From: Brachionus koreanus
Taxonomy: Eukaryota; Rotifera; Eurotatoria; Ploima; Brachionidae
Assembly: GCA_016987375.1 (NCBI GenBank)
Contig: PJRA01000412.1
Coordinates: forward strand, 995,868 to 1,059,867
DNA: 64,000 nucleotides
Reading direction: 5' to 3'
Shown here: piece after piece, positions 28,357 to 39,241 of the stretch
Numbering within the stretch: position 1 is the stretch's first letter
Layout: the number at the start of each line of letters is the position of its first letter
The notes under the pieces: model-generated
What the model saw: the letters and a program-made list of their open reading frames with translations, nothing else
Told to the model about the DNA's origin: nothing
The model's database searches: none
Translations under genes and position numbers: made by a program

Positions 28357-31300
28357 ATGTGCCATTACCGTTTTTTTGTCTTTTTTACAGTTTTGGCTCT
28401 AAAATCAGTCGAATGTATGTTTGGTAAGTAAAATTTTTTTTTGCTTAGAAGCCAATTTTAATAATTATCAATAATTATAATTAATTAAATTTTTTTATTG
28501 TCAAAAATAATTGTTTTTGCTTATATTTTAGTCTATTATCAAAATTATGAATTTTTCTCTACAATCAAACTAAACGATTATAATGGATATTATGGAAATG
28601 TAAAGCTTCTTAAGTACTCGATGCCAAATGATGTCTTATCAGCAATATGGCGACTTCAATTGGTGTCTAGTGAAAGTTGTCCTTCAACTGATGTTTATTT
28701 GTAAGTTCAATTTGATTATTTAAAAGGTTTAGTCAAAAATGAAAGTTTCAATGGCCTAAAAAATTAGACAAATATTAAAAATAGGTGATTCATAATTTTA
28801 TCCAAATAAAATTTGCATATCATATCCTTTATTTTGAAAAGTATAATCAAAAAATTTTAAATTACTAGATGAAATCTGTTGAATATATAAACTTTTCTGC
28901 TATTCTAAATTTAGAATTAAAATTTAGTTTTAGTGACAGTGCAACATGCGGCCATATGGCAAGATGAAAAAAAATTAAACCACATCAAAAAATTAAAACC
29001 AGTCAAAATTAAATGAGGGTTTGCAAAACTGCTCGGTTAAATTGAGAAAAAAAATTTTAAAAGTAAAAGCAATAAGATAGAAAATATTCTAATTGATGTA
29101 AAATCTTTTAATTTTCTCAAGAATATGATATACCTTAAAAATTTTAGAAAAATATCTAGACTGGTCATAAAGAAATCGGGAGTCATAGGACTGCTCCAGT
29201 CAGTCAAAATTGAAGATTATGATCAAATTAAAATGATCAAGATAAATTCAAGATTAATCAATTCCTTTGCGATCAAGAGATAAATGTCAAGTTTAAGCAT
29301 TCAATTTTCAATAGCAAAAATTTTTACTAATGTAGAATTTGTTTCCAAATTTGAATTATTTAACATAAATAATTATTTTTAATAATGAATTTAATAAAAA
29401 AAGTGCTAGTCAGTCTGTTGAAGCATGAGCACTAGCCTGTTGATTAACCTTGAAATCGAAAGACTTGAATCTGAAAATTTTAGCTTTTGATCAAATTAAA
29501 ACGATCATGCCCAAGAATTATCATTAAAATAGGCTTTTGAAATTTTATTGCAGATCATTATTTTCCAACTAAAAGTGACAAAAAATCAAAAGCGTTTTTC
29601 TACTCTTTTAAATCTAATAAAAATCCAAATTAGATATTCTTTCTTATTTTTAAGTAATTTACTAATTCAATTTTTTGCCTTTTGATGAATTCCTTTAAAA
29701 AAATCTAAATAAAAAAAGCGGCACACAATAGTTTAGTAATGTAAGAAATAATAATTGAACTAATTCTAGAAAAAATATTGAAAAATAAGCAAATCTTTTG
29801 CAAAAATTAGAAAATTTTTAATTAATTATTTAAAAAAAAAATCGATTTCTTAAAAAACAATTAAAGGCTTTTTTTTCATTGAAAAAAGTAGCACTAAGCT
29901 GGTAGAAAAATTTTAATTTTGATTTAAGATTTAAAAATAATCAGTCGTTTAGTTTTCCATCATCAATCTAAAATTTTTTGCAATATTTTTTGTTTTTTCC
30001 TTAATGATGTATATTCAAGTTATTTGGAGCATTCAGCTTATCCGGTAATTTCACCACACAATCGTACATTTCCATACTATTTTAATGGAGGCCGCTTGAC
30101 CAAAACGATGATAAAAAAATCAATTGGAGGATCTAATCAGAACAAACAGGATGTTTATTTAAATATATCGAGTCCTTCTGCTGGTAACTGGTTTAGTGCT
30201 GCTTTTACCGACTCTCAAGACCGAAAAATCAAACCCGAAATATTAAAATCAAATTGTACATACTTTCTTACATCTTCGCTAAATATTTGGCAAATTAACG
30301 ACACTGTTGTCCTCTATCCAAATACAACAACCCAATCGAGACAACATTCAGATTTTAAAATATACAAGTAAAATTAAAATAATTTTAATTTAAAAAAAGA
30401 GTTCAAAAAAATTTTTATTAGATTTATGTCTACTACAACCGGTCCATATTTATCTTTTAATATAAAATTAAAACAATCCAACTCAAGTGTTTGCACAGTA
30501 AAATCACTATTAAAACAGTCAGCTTTTCCGGATATGAAAAATTTCAAAAATAATGATGATCATGCAATATGTCAATCTAGTTCTTCTAAACAATGTAGCT
30601 TATCCACAGATTATCCGCTAGCTAATTCCTGGTACTATTTGGGAATCACGTCTGAATGCAATTATTCAATAGAAGTAGCGTTATCAAACAACTGCGTGGA
30701 ATCGCCATTTTTCATATCTAATAAAACATTGAGTACAATTATGGAAAGTACTTTTCCCGGACTATTGAAACAAAAAAAAGATGAATTTTGTCGAAAGCTT
30801 TTTCAACCCATCGAGACATTTCGATTTATAGGACCAACTTATTTTTCGGTTAAATACTATTTCAATTCAAACCACAATCGTAGCAATGCTTTGCTAATTA
30901 GGAACGAAAAAAAGCCCTATTTTATCGAATTTTTAGTCGATCAAGCCAACAATGGAGGAACATTAAATTTTTACTTGGTCAATAATTTAATTAACGATCC
31001 AAATTTGTATGAAAGTGATTTTTTGGTTAATAAAGCTTCAATATTTCCGAGCGAAAAAAATCCTAAAAATTCAACCCATTCATCCAAAAGTAAAACATCT
31101 AATTTAGCAGAAATTAAAGTAATGCTCTATGCTTGTCTGTTATTTAACTCAATGAGCAAATATAAAAATTGTCCTGACGGATTTTTGCTCAGCACTCAAA
31201 GTTTCACCAACATATTCTCTAATTTTCAACTTAATGTGGCTTATCCGTTTATGGGCAAATGGTATCTTGCAGTTTGGAAAGAATGCTTCAATATAAATAC

Positions 31301-34300
31301 CAAGTAAGTCTAAATAGTTTTTCAAAATTTAATTATTCATTTTTTTCTTCTAACTAACTCATTAAAAGCTAGCAAATATGAAAAAAATTTTTAGTCAATC
31401 ATTTCATAAACTTTATTTTTTATCATTCTAATTTTTAATAGCAACCTAAACTGAAAAAAAATTAAATTAAGATTTTTAGTACTAAAAAAATCCATTTAAT
31501 TCTATTCAGGTTCTGTTCTCTGTTTCTGTTGTTGATTTTTAACATTGAAGAATAAAATATAAGTTTTTGTCTAATAATTAATAAATAATAATTTTAAATA
31601 ATAAAAATAATAATAGTCAATATTCTACTGTCAAACTTAAATTTAATTAAATTGACCAAGCAGGAAGACCAACGTAATCTCGCTTTAGGAGACTTTTTAT
31701 TTATTTCAGCCGACATTATCTAGTCTGTTTTTGAAATTTGCTGCGACAACTGACATTGGCAATACAGTTAAATTACAGCATAAGCTGCTCATTGTAATAC
31801 CAGTTAAAATAATTATATTTGTTGTAAATTCTATAAAATTGAATCAGATATCCACTTTGTCGCCGTTCTTTTACAGTTTCGTTCTTTGCTAGATTTGCTA
31901 GTCTTGAGTCATAATTCAAACTTTTCATTTGTGGAACTAGAATCGTCGCTCGTCTTTGTATTTATTTTAATTTAAATACATTCAGTTTTAAATAAGGATT
32001 CCAAGCAGACACACAATATTCTAAATGCGGTCTAACTTATGTTTTTTATGATAGTAAAATTAATTGAGCATCCTTGTTGGCTTATAATAATAGCTAACCC
32101 TATTCTATCCTAGCGGATAATGTGGAGGCGCTCATCTCCTTTTCACGTAACTTTTTAAGCCGATCTGACACAGAGGCTACTGCATCAAATTGATCGTCCA
32201 CAATGTAATTATTACTCAGTCGAAACCGGTCCCGCATTTTTTCATTGACGAAAGGGGTTTAAAACATGCGCCCCGTTATACAGAGATATTTTGAAGATTT
32301 TTCCACCTCCAATGGGTTTTTAAATATGGGGCGCATTTTTAAACCCCTTTCATCAAAAAAATGGGGGACTGGTTTCGACTGGGTAACATTTTCAGTGTAG
32401 ATGATCAACTCGATGCAGTAGCCTCTGTGTCAGATCGAAGCTGTTGCTCAAAAAGGTACTTGAAAAGGAGATGAGCTCCTCCCCATTATCCACTAGGATA
32501 GAATAGGGTGAGAAAAAAAAACAAAAAAAAAAAAAAACGGGGTTTTAACCCTCGATCCTCTGCTTGCATGACTAACACACAAACCACTCGGTTATACGCC
32601 GTCGTTGGCTTATAATACAACTATCAATTTGATCGTTCCATTTGAGTTTATGGTTCATAATTACACCAAGATCACGATCAATAGTAGTCTTTGCTAATTT
32701 AACTCTGATATCATTGACTACTACTGTGAATATAGATAGCATAAACTTAAATTAAAATTTTAAAATTTTCATTAACTATCTAATTTTTTTTATAGTTTTA
32801 TTTCAAAAATATTAAGGAAAGATAGGAAAGCCAGAGCTTCCTCTACATTCCGAAAGTAAAAAAGCTCAAAAATTAAATATTCTTATTAAAATTTAACGTA
32901 TTAAAAAGTTTTTTTACATTGTGGAAATAAAATTCAAAAGGGTGTGTAGGGATATTAAATTTGAGAAAAATAAAATTTATGAAAAAATAATTATTTATAT
33001 TTATTTTAGTGAAAGTGTAACGTGCCCAACAGATTTTGTTCCTCATGCTTTAATTCAAATTTCAAGTGATCAATGCGCTAATGATTATTGTGGAGAATAT
33101 GGAACATGCTACATCATAAACAGTCAACTAAATTTGGTTAGTGCGTGTAAATGCAGTGGAGGATATGAAGGCTACGGGTGTACTGACGGACGAAATGCTA
33201 TACCTGCTCGTATTTATTTAGCAAGTGTTCTATTCCTTACAACAAGCAATCTTGTGTTTTTACTTCCGATTTGCTTGGCCATATACAGAAAATGGTACAT
33301 AGAATCTCTTATTTATTTCTACAATATGTTTTTCTCAACAGTAAGCCGAAATTTAGCTAAAGTCCAACTTTTTTTTAATTAAATTTTTTTTCTTACAGTT
33401 CTATCACGCGTGCGATCAAGAATTCTATTCATTTTGTATTTTCAACTATGATGGCCTTCAACTTGCCGACTTCATTAGCTCATATTCATCATTTATTATT
33501 ACTGTATTGGCCATGTCTTCATTCGAAAGACAATGGAAAGTATTTACTTTTTTCGTCGGTCTTTTGGCCTGCATTAGTATAGGCCTCTATGACAGATTTA
33601 GCTATTCAACATTTGTGGTATTTTTATGCATAGCAATCTCATTCACAATCTTTACATGGGTAACCTAAAAATTTTCAACTCTCACATTTGATCATTATCT
33701 ATTTTTTTAGATCAAAATTTGTATATCAAAAAGAAAACTCTATCCAGAACGAAGACAGCTGATTAGATATTATTTGCCAGGATTTATTTTAGCTTTGACA
33801 GGACTTTTGATTTATAGCTTCCTTCAGACAAAATCAAATTATTGGATTCTTCACAGCATATGGCATATGTGCATGGCTTCATCTATTGTCTTCTTTTTAC
33901 CAAAAGAGGAGACTCAACATTTTGGCACTGATTTGTCCGGTGAGAATTTAAAAGGTATTTTTGTCATATTTTTATTTTTAAATCCAAATAAATTAATGCA
34001 AAAAAATTTAAAAAAAATAAAAGTCGCTTTGATCCTAGATCGTAAGAAAATTTTATTTTCACATAAATTTTTTTTAACTTTTGCTTGAATGTAGTCTAAA
34101 ATTGTTTATTAAGATTTATTTTTATCTGTTCATTCTGGTATTAACTCAAAAGAAAAACAGGTTATTAATTTTGAATTTAGAAATTAATTAATACCTTGTT
34201 TTTTTTTTTAATTTTTTTGGCAATCTCTAAATGGGCGAATGCTTTTTTGCTTTGAAATTCAATTTTTTCAATTAATTTTCATTTTAATTAAATTTTTTTT

Positions 34301-34427
34301 AGATGTTACAACAACAACAGCGACATCGTCTTCATTGAGTGATTCTTCTGAAACAAGCAATTCACCTCCAACATCCAAGAGTCTTATGCATGCAAATGTA
34401 ACTGAAATATCTCTCCTGGAAGCATGA
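28357..34427 (+). CDS. PGAP6: PGAP6/TMEM8-family membrane protein, complete, 8 exons
   Basis: Member of the TMEM8 family. PGAP6 (TMEM8A) is a surface phospholipase acting on certain GPI-anchored proteins; the family falls in the CREST superfamily of membrane hydrolases. Exons: 28357-28423, 28532-28700, 30020-30367, 30422-31303, 33010-33340, 33399-33659, 33711-33939, 34303-34427; about 803 aa, near the 771 aa of human PGAP6, with all phases consistent. Order: signal peptide MCHYRFFVFFTVLALKSVEC; a long N-glycosylated ectodomain including NISSPSAGNWFSAA; a six-cysteine EGF-like module at about residues 502-545; then seven hydrophobic spans. The CREST residues are visible: Ser and His/Asp in FFSTFYHACDQ, and the paired histidines of HSIWHM near the last span. 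The short tail is Ser/Thr-rich. Exon 7 has a second possible donor at 33954, also phase 1, which would add five residues. TMEM8A versus TMEM8B orthology is undecided. Confidence 0.9.
28701..30019 (+). other. PGAP6-like intron 2 with a dispersed repeat
   Basis: This 1.3-kb intron lies inside the ectodomain-coding part. It carries one copy of a repeat (29271-29456) whose inverted relative lies at 37788-38010. No exon is seen inside it. Confidence 0.7.
29271..29456 (+). repeat. Dispersed repeat, copy A
   Basis: The segment runs from GATCAAGAGATAAATGTCAAG to CCTTGAAAT and shares both ends and several internal blocks with the reverse complement of 37788-38010 (for example CACTAGCCTG followed by TTGATTAACCTTG). 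Nearly identical direct repeats (GATCAAATTAAAAYGATCA) flank it at 29221-29239 and 29489-29507 and may be a degraded target duplication. The element class is unknown. Confidence 0.6.
32090..32602 (-). mobile_element. tRNA-derived SINE with fold-back body, 14-bp target duplication
   Basis: The insertion is flanked by identical copies of GTTGGCTTATAATA at 32076-32089 and 32603-32616. Read on the minus strand, it starts with a tRNA-like head (32602-32538): D-stem AACC/GGTT around GAGT, A-box-like and B-box-like (GGTTAAAACCC) sequences. A long T-rich tract follows, then a body made of two inverted arms (32097-32509), then a short ATTATTAT tail. The class (Pol III-transcribed SINE mobilised by a LINE) follows from the tRNA head plus target duplication; the fold-back body is unusual for SINEs. 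Confidence 0.75.
32097..32509. repeat. Large inverted repeat inside the SINE
   Basis: The outer arms begin ACCCTATTCTATCCTAG and end with its reverse complement at 32509. They match over well over 100 bp with scattered mismatches (shared blocks include GGATAATG, GCTCATCTCCTTTTCA and CAGAGGCTACTGCATC). The centre contains a second pair, GGGGTTTAAAA/TTTTTAAACCCC. A transcript of this segment would fold into a long hairpin. Confidence 0.85.
34303..34427 (+). other. Terminal exon of the PGAP6-like gene
   Basis: This exon follows a long T tract and TTTTAG. It codes for a Thr/Ser-rich tail (DVTTTTATSSS...) ending ISLLEA before TGA at 34425. The family normally ends in a short cytosolic or luminal tail that is poorly conserved, so the composition is not alarming. 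Confidence 0.75.
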
Positions 34428-34435
34428 TCAAATGC

Positions 34436-34445
34436 AATAAATAAA
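34436..34445 (+). promoter_or_regulatory. Polyadenylation signal(s) of the PGAP6-like gene
   Basis: Two overlapping AATAAA hexamers (AATAAATAAA) begin 9 bp after the stop codon. Confidence 0.6.
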
Positions 34446-35687
34446 AATGCTACATGAATTATCAGAAAATTAAATGTTTAAAAAAAATTTATTTTTATAA
34501 TTTTTGAAAAAAATCGCCTTTTTGATTTAGCTAAAAGAAATTATGTTGTATATTTTATGAATAGAAAAGTATTTCAAATTGTATAAAAAATTTAATTATT
34601 TACGTTGGCTTTCTTTATGATTATTTTTATCACAATAAAATGCTAATAAAAATTATATTTTTGCAGCTAAATATTTACGGTATGGTATTTTTTTAATTCA
34701 AATGAAAAATGTAAAAAATTTCATTTGTTAAATCTGATCTTAATATACACTCTGTATAATTTTTTTTAAAAGCATCATTCATGATGGAAAACTTTTGAAA
34801 AAAAGGAGTTCTATATTTTCTAATTTTCGAGGAATCTTTGTTTAAAAAAACTGCTATTTTGATGTTTTTTTTTTAACTAAAAAATGAAATGATAAATCAA
34901 ATTCGGCATCTTTTTTTTAAATAATCTATTATTGTGTCTACAAAACAAAATTTTCTATAAGGTTTTTTTATTGATCCTAATGACTCCAATAACTAAAAGA
35001 TCGAAGACTGGCCAAAAAATTTTATAAAAAAAAAGGGTCAAAAAATGATGATTTCTTTGAGAGACCTATGACAAAATGTTTTTAATTTGATGAGATTTTT
35101 TCCAATCTTGAAGAAAGTCTAACCAATAGTTCAAGTAACCAACTCAATCAAATTTCAAGTGAATATTTTCAAGTGAATAATAAATGTGGCAAATTATATT
35201 TAAAAAAAGAAAAAATGTTAAAATTTCAGAAATAAAACACAACTAAAATGAAATTAGCGTAAAAAAAGTCCAATGGGTCCCTGTATCATTGCCGTAATCA
35301 AAAGAGCAATTGTCGATGAAATCAATGAAAATCATCAAGACGGCATTCTCATTAGTTTTTGTAAAGATGGTGGCATATTTGTATTACAGGACCTTGAAAC
35401 AAAATTTTAAACATGATATGTGTTAATAAATTTACTTCTTAATGCATATTACTGTATTCTCCTCTCACAATATGAATCTTTCGAACTTATCATAAGCATT
35501 AAAAAGTCTGAAGTTATGTATTAGCCAAAAGCGAAAAAAAATTGAAAAAACTTTCGACACTGTTGTTCGAATGTCAAGCATTGAAATGTCATTAAAAGCA
35601 TCTGAAGATGTCCGACCAATTTCACTTAAGACATCTAGGGTTTAATTTTAAAATTTTTTTAACCACGAGAGAAACCGCCTAGACGGA

Positions 35688-36081
35688 CGTCGTTTGCCTT
35701 CTCTAAGCTCCGAGTAGCGTTGGGTGGCGGCCAAAATATAAGACCCCGAGTTTGGCCGACAAAATTTTATGACTAAAATTTATCAATTGAATGTTTCTTG
35801 AAATCAACTAATTAGCTGGCAATGTCTGGAATTATTAAATAATTTTTTTTTTGGCCAACCTCACATAAAGGAAATGAAAATTTTTTCAAAAATATTTGAA
35901 TTATCTAAAATTTTGGCTTAATTTTAGAAATTAGTCTAAAATTTGTTAATTATAAAAATCATTTGGCTGGTCAACTTAGCGGATCATAAAATTGGCCGCT
36001 TTTTTTTGGCCGCGCTCGGACCGGCAAGGCTTGGTCGTCACCCAACACCACTCGGAACGGATCTTAGAGAAGGCAATCGAC
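35688..36081. mobile_element. TIR element (MITE-like), GC-richer
   Basis: The left arm at 35688-35733 (GCCTTCTCTAAG, then CCGAGTAG and GTTGGGTGGCGGCC) is an imperfect inverted copy of the right arm at 36024-36081 (CCCAACACCACTCGG ... CTTAGAGAAGGC). Inner GGCC-rich segments with TTTTATGA also pair. The 300-bp centre shows no transposase. Target duplications were not found, so the exact ends are uncertain. Confidence 0.7.
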
Positions 36082-36353
36082 TTTTAGTAATACTATTTTC
36101 GAGATACAAAGATACAGTCAAAATAGCAATGAAGAAGTGCTTCATTGAAGAAATTAGATCTAAATAATAGAATATCAACTAGCTCTACAACAACATCATA
36201 CAAACTCTCGATCAACATCAGGTAGATTGGCATCCAAGCCATTCAAATGTGCAAATTGTAGCGTTTCGCTCGGGATTAAAACATCGTTTAAAGCATTTGA
36301 ACGTGAAAATTAAAAGATCGAAGATGCATTCATTGTATTACAGTCACCATAGG

Positions 36354-36380
36354 AAACGAGCCGCAACAAATCACTGATAT
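36354..36380 (+). repeat. Repeated motif, first copy
   Basis: AAACGAGCCGCAACAAATCACTGATAT is shared, with a 3-bp deletion and one change, by 36756-36779. The second copy is followed by GCTCGTTT, so it forms a hairpin. Confidence 0.6.
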
Positions 36381-36755
36381 TTATTTTATTAGAAAAAAAT
36401 TTTTTGAAAAAAAAAATTTAAATAGAGAAGGGTTAGGCGAAGTCGCTAAAAACCACTCTTAGATTTCTAGACTCGGTCTTTTTTTTACATTTTCAAAAAA
36501 AAAATACTTTAAAAAATCCCTCTATATTTGTTTCTTAATGTGGCAATAAAAAGCCCATGATTTGGCATCTCAAAAAATGTTAAAAATTAAATTTATGCAT
36601 TTTGTGTAACTAGGCTTTCTGGATCATAAATTTTAATTTTAATAAGCCTATCTCTGAAAGATTGATTATTTATGTTTTGGGATTTAGTACCACAAATATT
36701 TACGAATTTGAAATAAATAGGAAGGATAGATTTTATCTAAGTCTTAATTTTGCAT

Positions 36756-36792
36756 AAACGAGCAACAAATCAATGATATTGGCCGCTCGTTT
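36756..36792. repeat. Repeated motif, second copy, with hairpin
   Basis: AAACGAGC (36756-36763) and GCTCGTTT (36785-36792) are perfect inverted arms around a 21-nt loop, and the left side repeats the 36354 motif. It may be the end of an unidentified element. Confidence 0.6.
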
Positions 36793-37159
36793 CCGATTTG
36801 AATAGCATGAATATGCTTCGTTGTTGAAAATTTATTTGTTAATTTTTACATTTATTTGTTTTTTTTCCGATCTAATGCTCGTTCAAATAAGAAAAATATT
36901 AAAAAAAGCTAAAATAGTAATAGATCATAATTTGATATTGGAAAATGTTTTAAAAGAGACACACATTTACAAGCATTACAGGACAGATATATTTATATAT
37001 GAAATGGCTCAGTAAAAAAAAAGAAATAATAAGGTAGCAATTACACAGTGGGGTTGAGGACTCGATATATCTTGATTCGAAGTCGGCTTTATATTATTAA
37101 TTATATTTAAATTCAATAAGTCTTTTGATACTGTCAGTAATTTAAGTTTGTTTATGTGC

Positions 37160-37533
37160 GGCAATGTGAAATCTTAGTACAAAAATTACAGTACAAAAAG
37201 GAAAAACTTTATAATCTAGTTGTGCAAAAATGGTTCTCTAAACAGCACAATGATGTACAAGTTTGTACAAACGAATTCTAAATTCTGCAAATACTCTTCA
37301 TTTATCTNNNNNNNNNNNNNNNNNNNNNNNNNNNNNNNNNNNNNNNNNNNNNNNNNNNNNNNNNNNNNNNNNNNNNNNNNNNNNNNNNNNNNNNNNNNNN
37401 NNNNNNNNNNNNNNNNNNNNCAAACTTGTACAACATTGTACTCTTTAGAGAACCATTTTTGCACAACTAGAAAAATAATTATATAGTTTTTTCTTTTTGT
37501 ACTGTAATTTTTGTACTAATATTTCACATTGTC
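37160..37533. mobile_element. MITE with long TIRs and 8-bp target duplication; interrupted by assembly gap
   Basis: The left end GGCAATGTGAAAT and right end ATTTCACATTGTC are inverted. Inner arms also pair, including TACAAAAATTACAGTACAAAAAG and TAGTTGTGCAAAAATGGTTC, giving more than 85 bp of TIR. The flanks TTATGTGC at 37152-37159 and 37534-37541 are identical, an 8-bp target duplication as made by hAT- or Merlin-type transposases. The centre is hidden by 113 N (37308-37420), so an internal gene cannot be excluded. Confidence 0.85.
37308..37420. other. Assembly gap (113 N)
   Basis: The run of N lies in the centre of an inverted-repeat element; long TIRs often break assemblies, so the true length may differ. 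Confidence 0.95.
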
Positions 37534-37787
37534 TTATGTGCTGATGTTGAAAATGCTGTAGGGAGTATCAAAATTTTGTTTTAGAATAAAAGATAGAGTT
37601 TTGAATACTCTGTATTCTTTTGATATTAGTTTATGAAAATGAATTTTGCATGGAAAAGAATAGTCTTTAGTATAGTAGATATACTATCATTAGATACTTA
37701 TAAACTAAACTATAAATAAGACCTTATTTAAGTTTTAATCTTGAGTTAAGTTTAGTCTTTAAGTTTAGTCAAAAATTCATATTTTTA

Positions 37788-38010
37788 ATTTCAAGGTTAA
37801 TCAGCAGGCTAGTGTTCTGTCATTAAAGGCAGATTAGCACTTCATTTATTTTTATAAATATAATTTTTTCTTTAAAATAAAAAAAAATAAAAATTATTTA
37901 AAAAAAATTAAAATTTTTTCAATTTATTTTTCAAAATATGTAAAAATCGAATTGATACTATTGAACATAGAAAGCTTGAATGCTGTAAACTTGAACATTG
38001 ATCTCTTGAT
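37788..38010 (-). repeat. Dispersed repeat, copy B (inverted relative of 29271-29456)
   Basis: Read on the minus strand this segment matches copy A at both ends (GATCAAGAGAT ... TTAACCTTGAAAT) and at internal blocks, with many substitutions and indels. No coding capacity is visible. Confidence 0.6.
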
Positions 38011-38423
38011 CACAAATATAATATTCTAAGGTTTTTCACCATTAGCCATTTTTGACATTGGTTAAATCAGCTTACCTCTATTCCTTAAATTGTATTTTAA
38101 ATTTCTTGAGTCATTGTTCTTTTAATCCAAAATTAAGTGAATTCAGATTTTAAGACAGCATTTTTAAGCACAAACGTTGTAGTTTTCACTTAGAGCAATT
38201 GCTGTGGAAAAAATCCAGTAACATGGAATAAAAGAAGAAGTTTTAGAATTGTCTTTAGAATGCTAAATTTAGTACAGCGTTTGAATTATATTCCTTGAGA
38301 TTTATAAACTGAGTTTATCTGACTGATAAACGAATAAAAGATTTGTATGTGGCTTTATCAGACAGGCTAACAGTGTCAGAAATCATCTTAATGAAAGAAA
38401 TTGTTAGAATTAACATTGTTGTT

Positions 38424-39156
38424 AAAATCTAATTTCCAGTTTCACATTTCAGTTTCGAAACTCAAACTTGGAACTAAAAATGGAACTTGAATTTTTTTCC
38501 AGTTTCAAACTGGAAATAGGAAATGTGTTTTTTTCCAATTTGAAAATAATAAATTAGAATCAAATGTAAAGTTAAAATGTAATAAATGAATAATTTAAAT
38601 TTTTTTTTATTTTAAAATGTCTTTTAGCGATTAATAAAATGAAAAAAATTAATAAAATACAATGATTTCTCAGTTATTTCTTATTTAAATTAAATAAAAT
38701 CCGGGTTTTAGTTTATTATTCTCATTTGGTCTATTTTAATTTTTTTACAAACATTTCCACTTAAACAATAAAATCGTTCAGTGTATGCCGAACTCGAAGG
38801 TATATTAAGTAAAATTAAAGACCAAATTAGACAAATTTCTCCATTTATTTTTCTTCTATTTATTTTTTTTCGTTCAAAAATTTTGCAGTCGAATTACATT
38901 TAAACATATTATTGTCAATAACAATGCAAAATATAAGAAATTTGACTTTTTAATAAGTTAAAATTTTCATAAGAAAATTAGAGACAAATTTTTAAATTAA
39001 CTTAAGCATTTGAATCGAAATTATTGTATTAAAACTGGAAAGAAGACATTTTTGATTACCAGTTTCCAGTTTGAAACTTGAAAAAAACCCAATTTCAATT
39101 CCAGTTCCAAGTTTGAATTTCGAAACTGTAATGGGGAACTGGAAACTAGATTTTTT
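38424..39156. mobile_element. TIR element with about 110-bp inverted arms
   Basis: The left arm (38424-38533) and right arm (39047-39156) are inverted copies. Shared blocks include AAAATCTARTTTCCAGTT, CAGTTTCGAAA, TCAAACTTGGAACT and AGTTTCAAACTGGAAA. Each arm is itself rich in CAGTTTC/GAAACTG repeats and can fold. The 500-bp centre has no transposase frame. No target duplication was identified. Confidence 0.75.
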
Positions 39157-39241
39157 CAAGTTCGGATGTCTGACTATAGCTAACCATTTTCAAGTATTGA
39201 ACATTCATTGAAGTGAAAAAGTTTTTTTTTACATATTTCAG

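Larger units (their letters stand above)
31640..32740 (-). mobile_element. Degenerate LINE (CR1/Jockey-like) 3' ORF fragment, split by a SINE
   Basis: The minus strand translates, with stops and frameshifts, into the C-terminal part of a non-LTR retrotransposon polyprotein. Recognisable pieces are DRDLGVIMNHKLKWNDQI (before the insertion), then RPHLEYCVSAWNPYLK, IQRRATILVPQMKSLNYDSR, ERRQSGYLIQFYRIYN and VVAANFKNRLDN. This order is that of the region after the reverse transcriptase catalytic core in CR1/Jockey-type LINEs. A tRNA-headed element splits it at 32090-32602. It sits antisense in intron 4 of the PGAP6-like gene and is not functional. Confidence 0.85.
34446..37151. other. Repeat-rich intergenic block, TE relics
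   Basis: No host gene is seen. A short degenerate open frame at about 35265-35409 could be a retroelement remnant. An inverted-repeat element occupies 35688-36081, and a repeated motif with a hairpin occurs at 36354-36380 and 36756-36792. Base composition is less A/T-rich than in the surrounding intergenic DNA, as expected of inserted elements. Confidence 0.5.

Noticed and set aside
32538..32602. Functional tRNA gene
   Set aside because: Acceptor and anticodon stems do not form and the B box is degenerate; target duplications show it is part of a SINE.
35943..36167. 74-codon frame, plus strand
   Set aside because: It runs through the right arm of an inverted-repeat element, whose higher G+C lowers the stop frequency.
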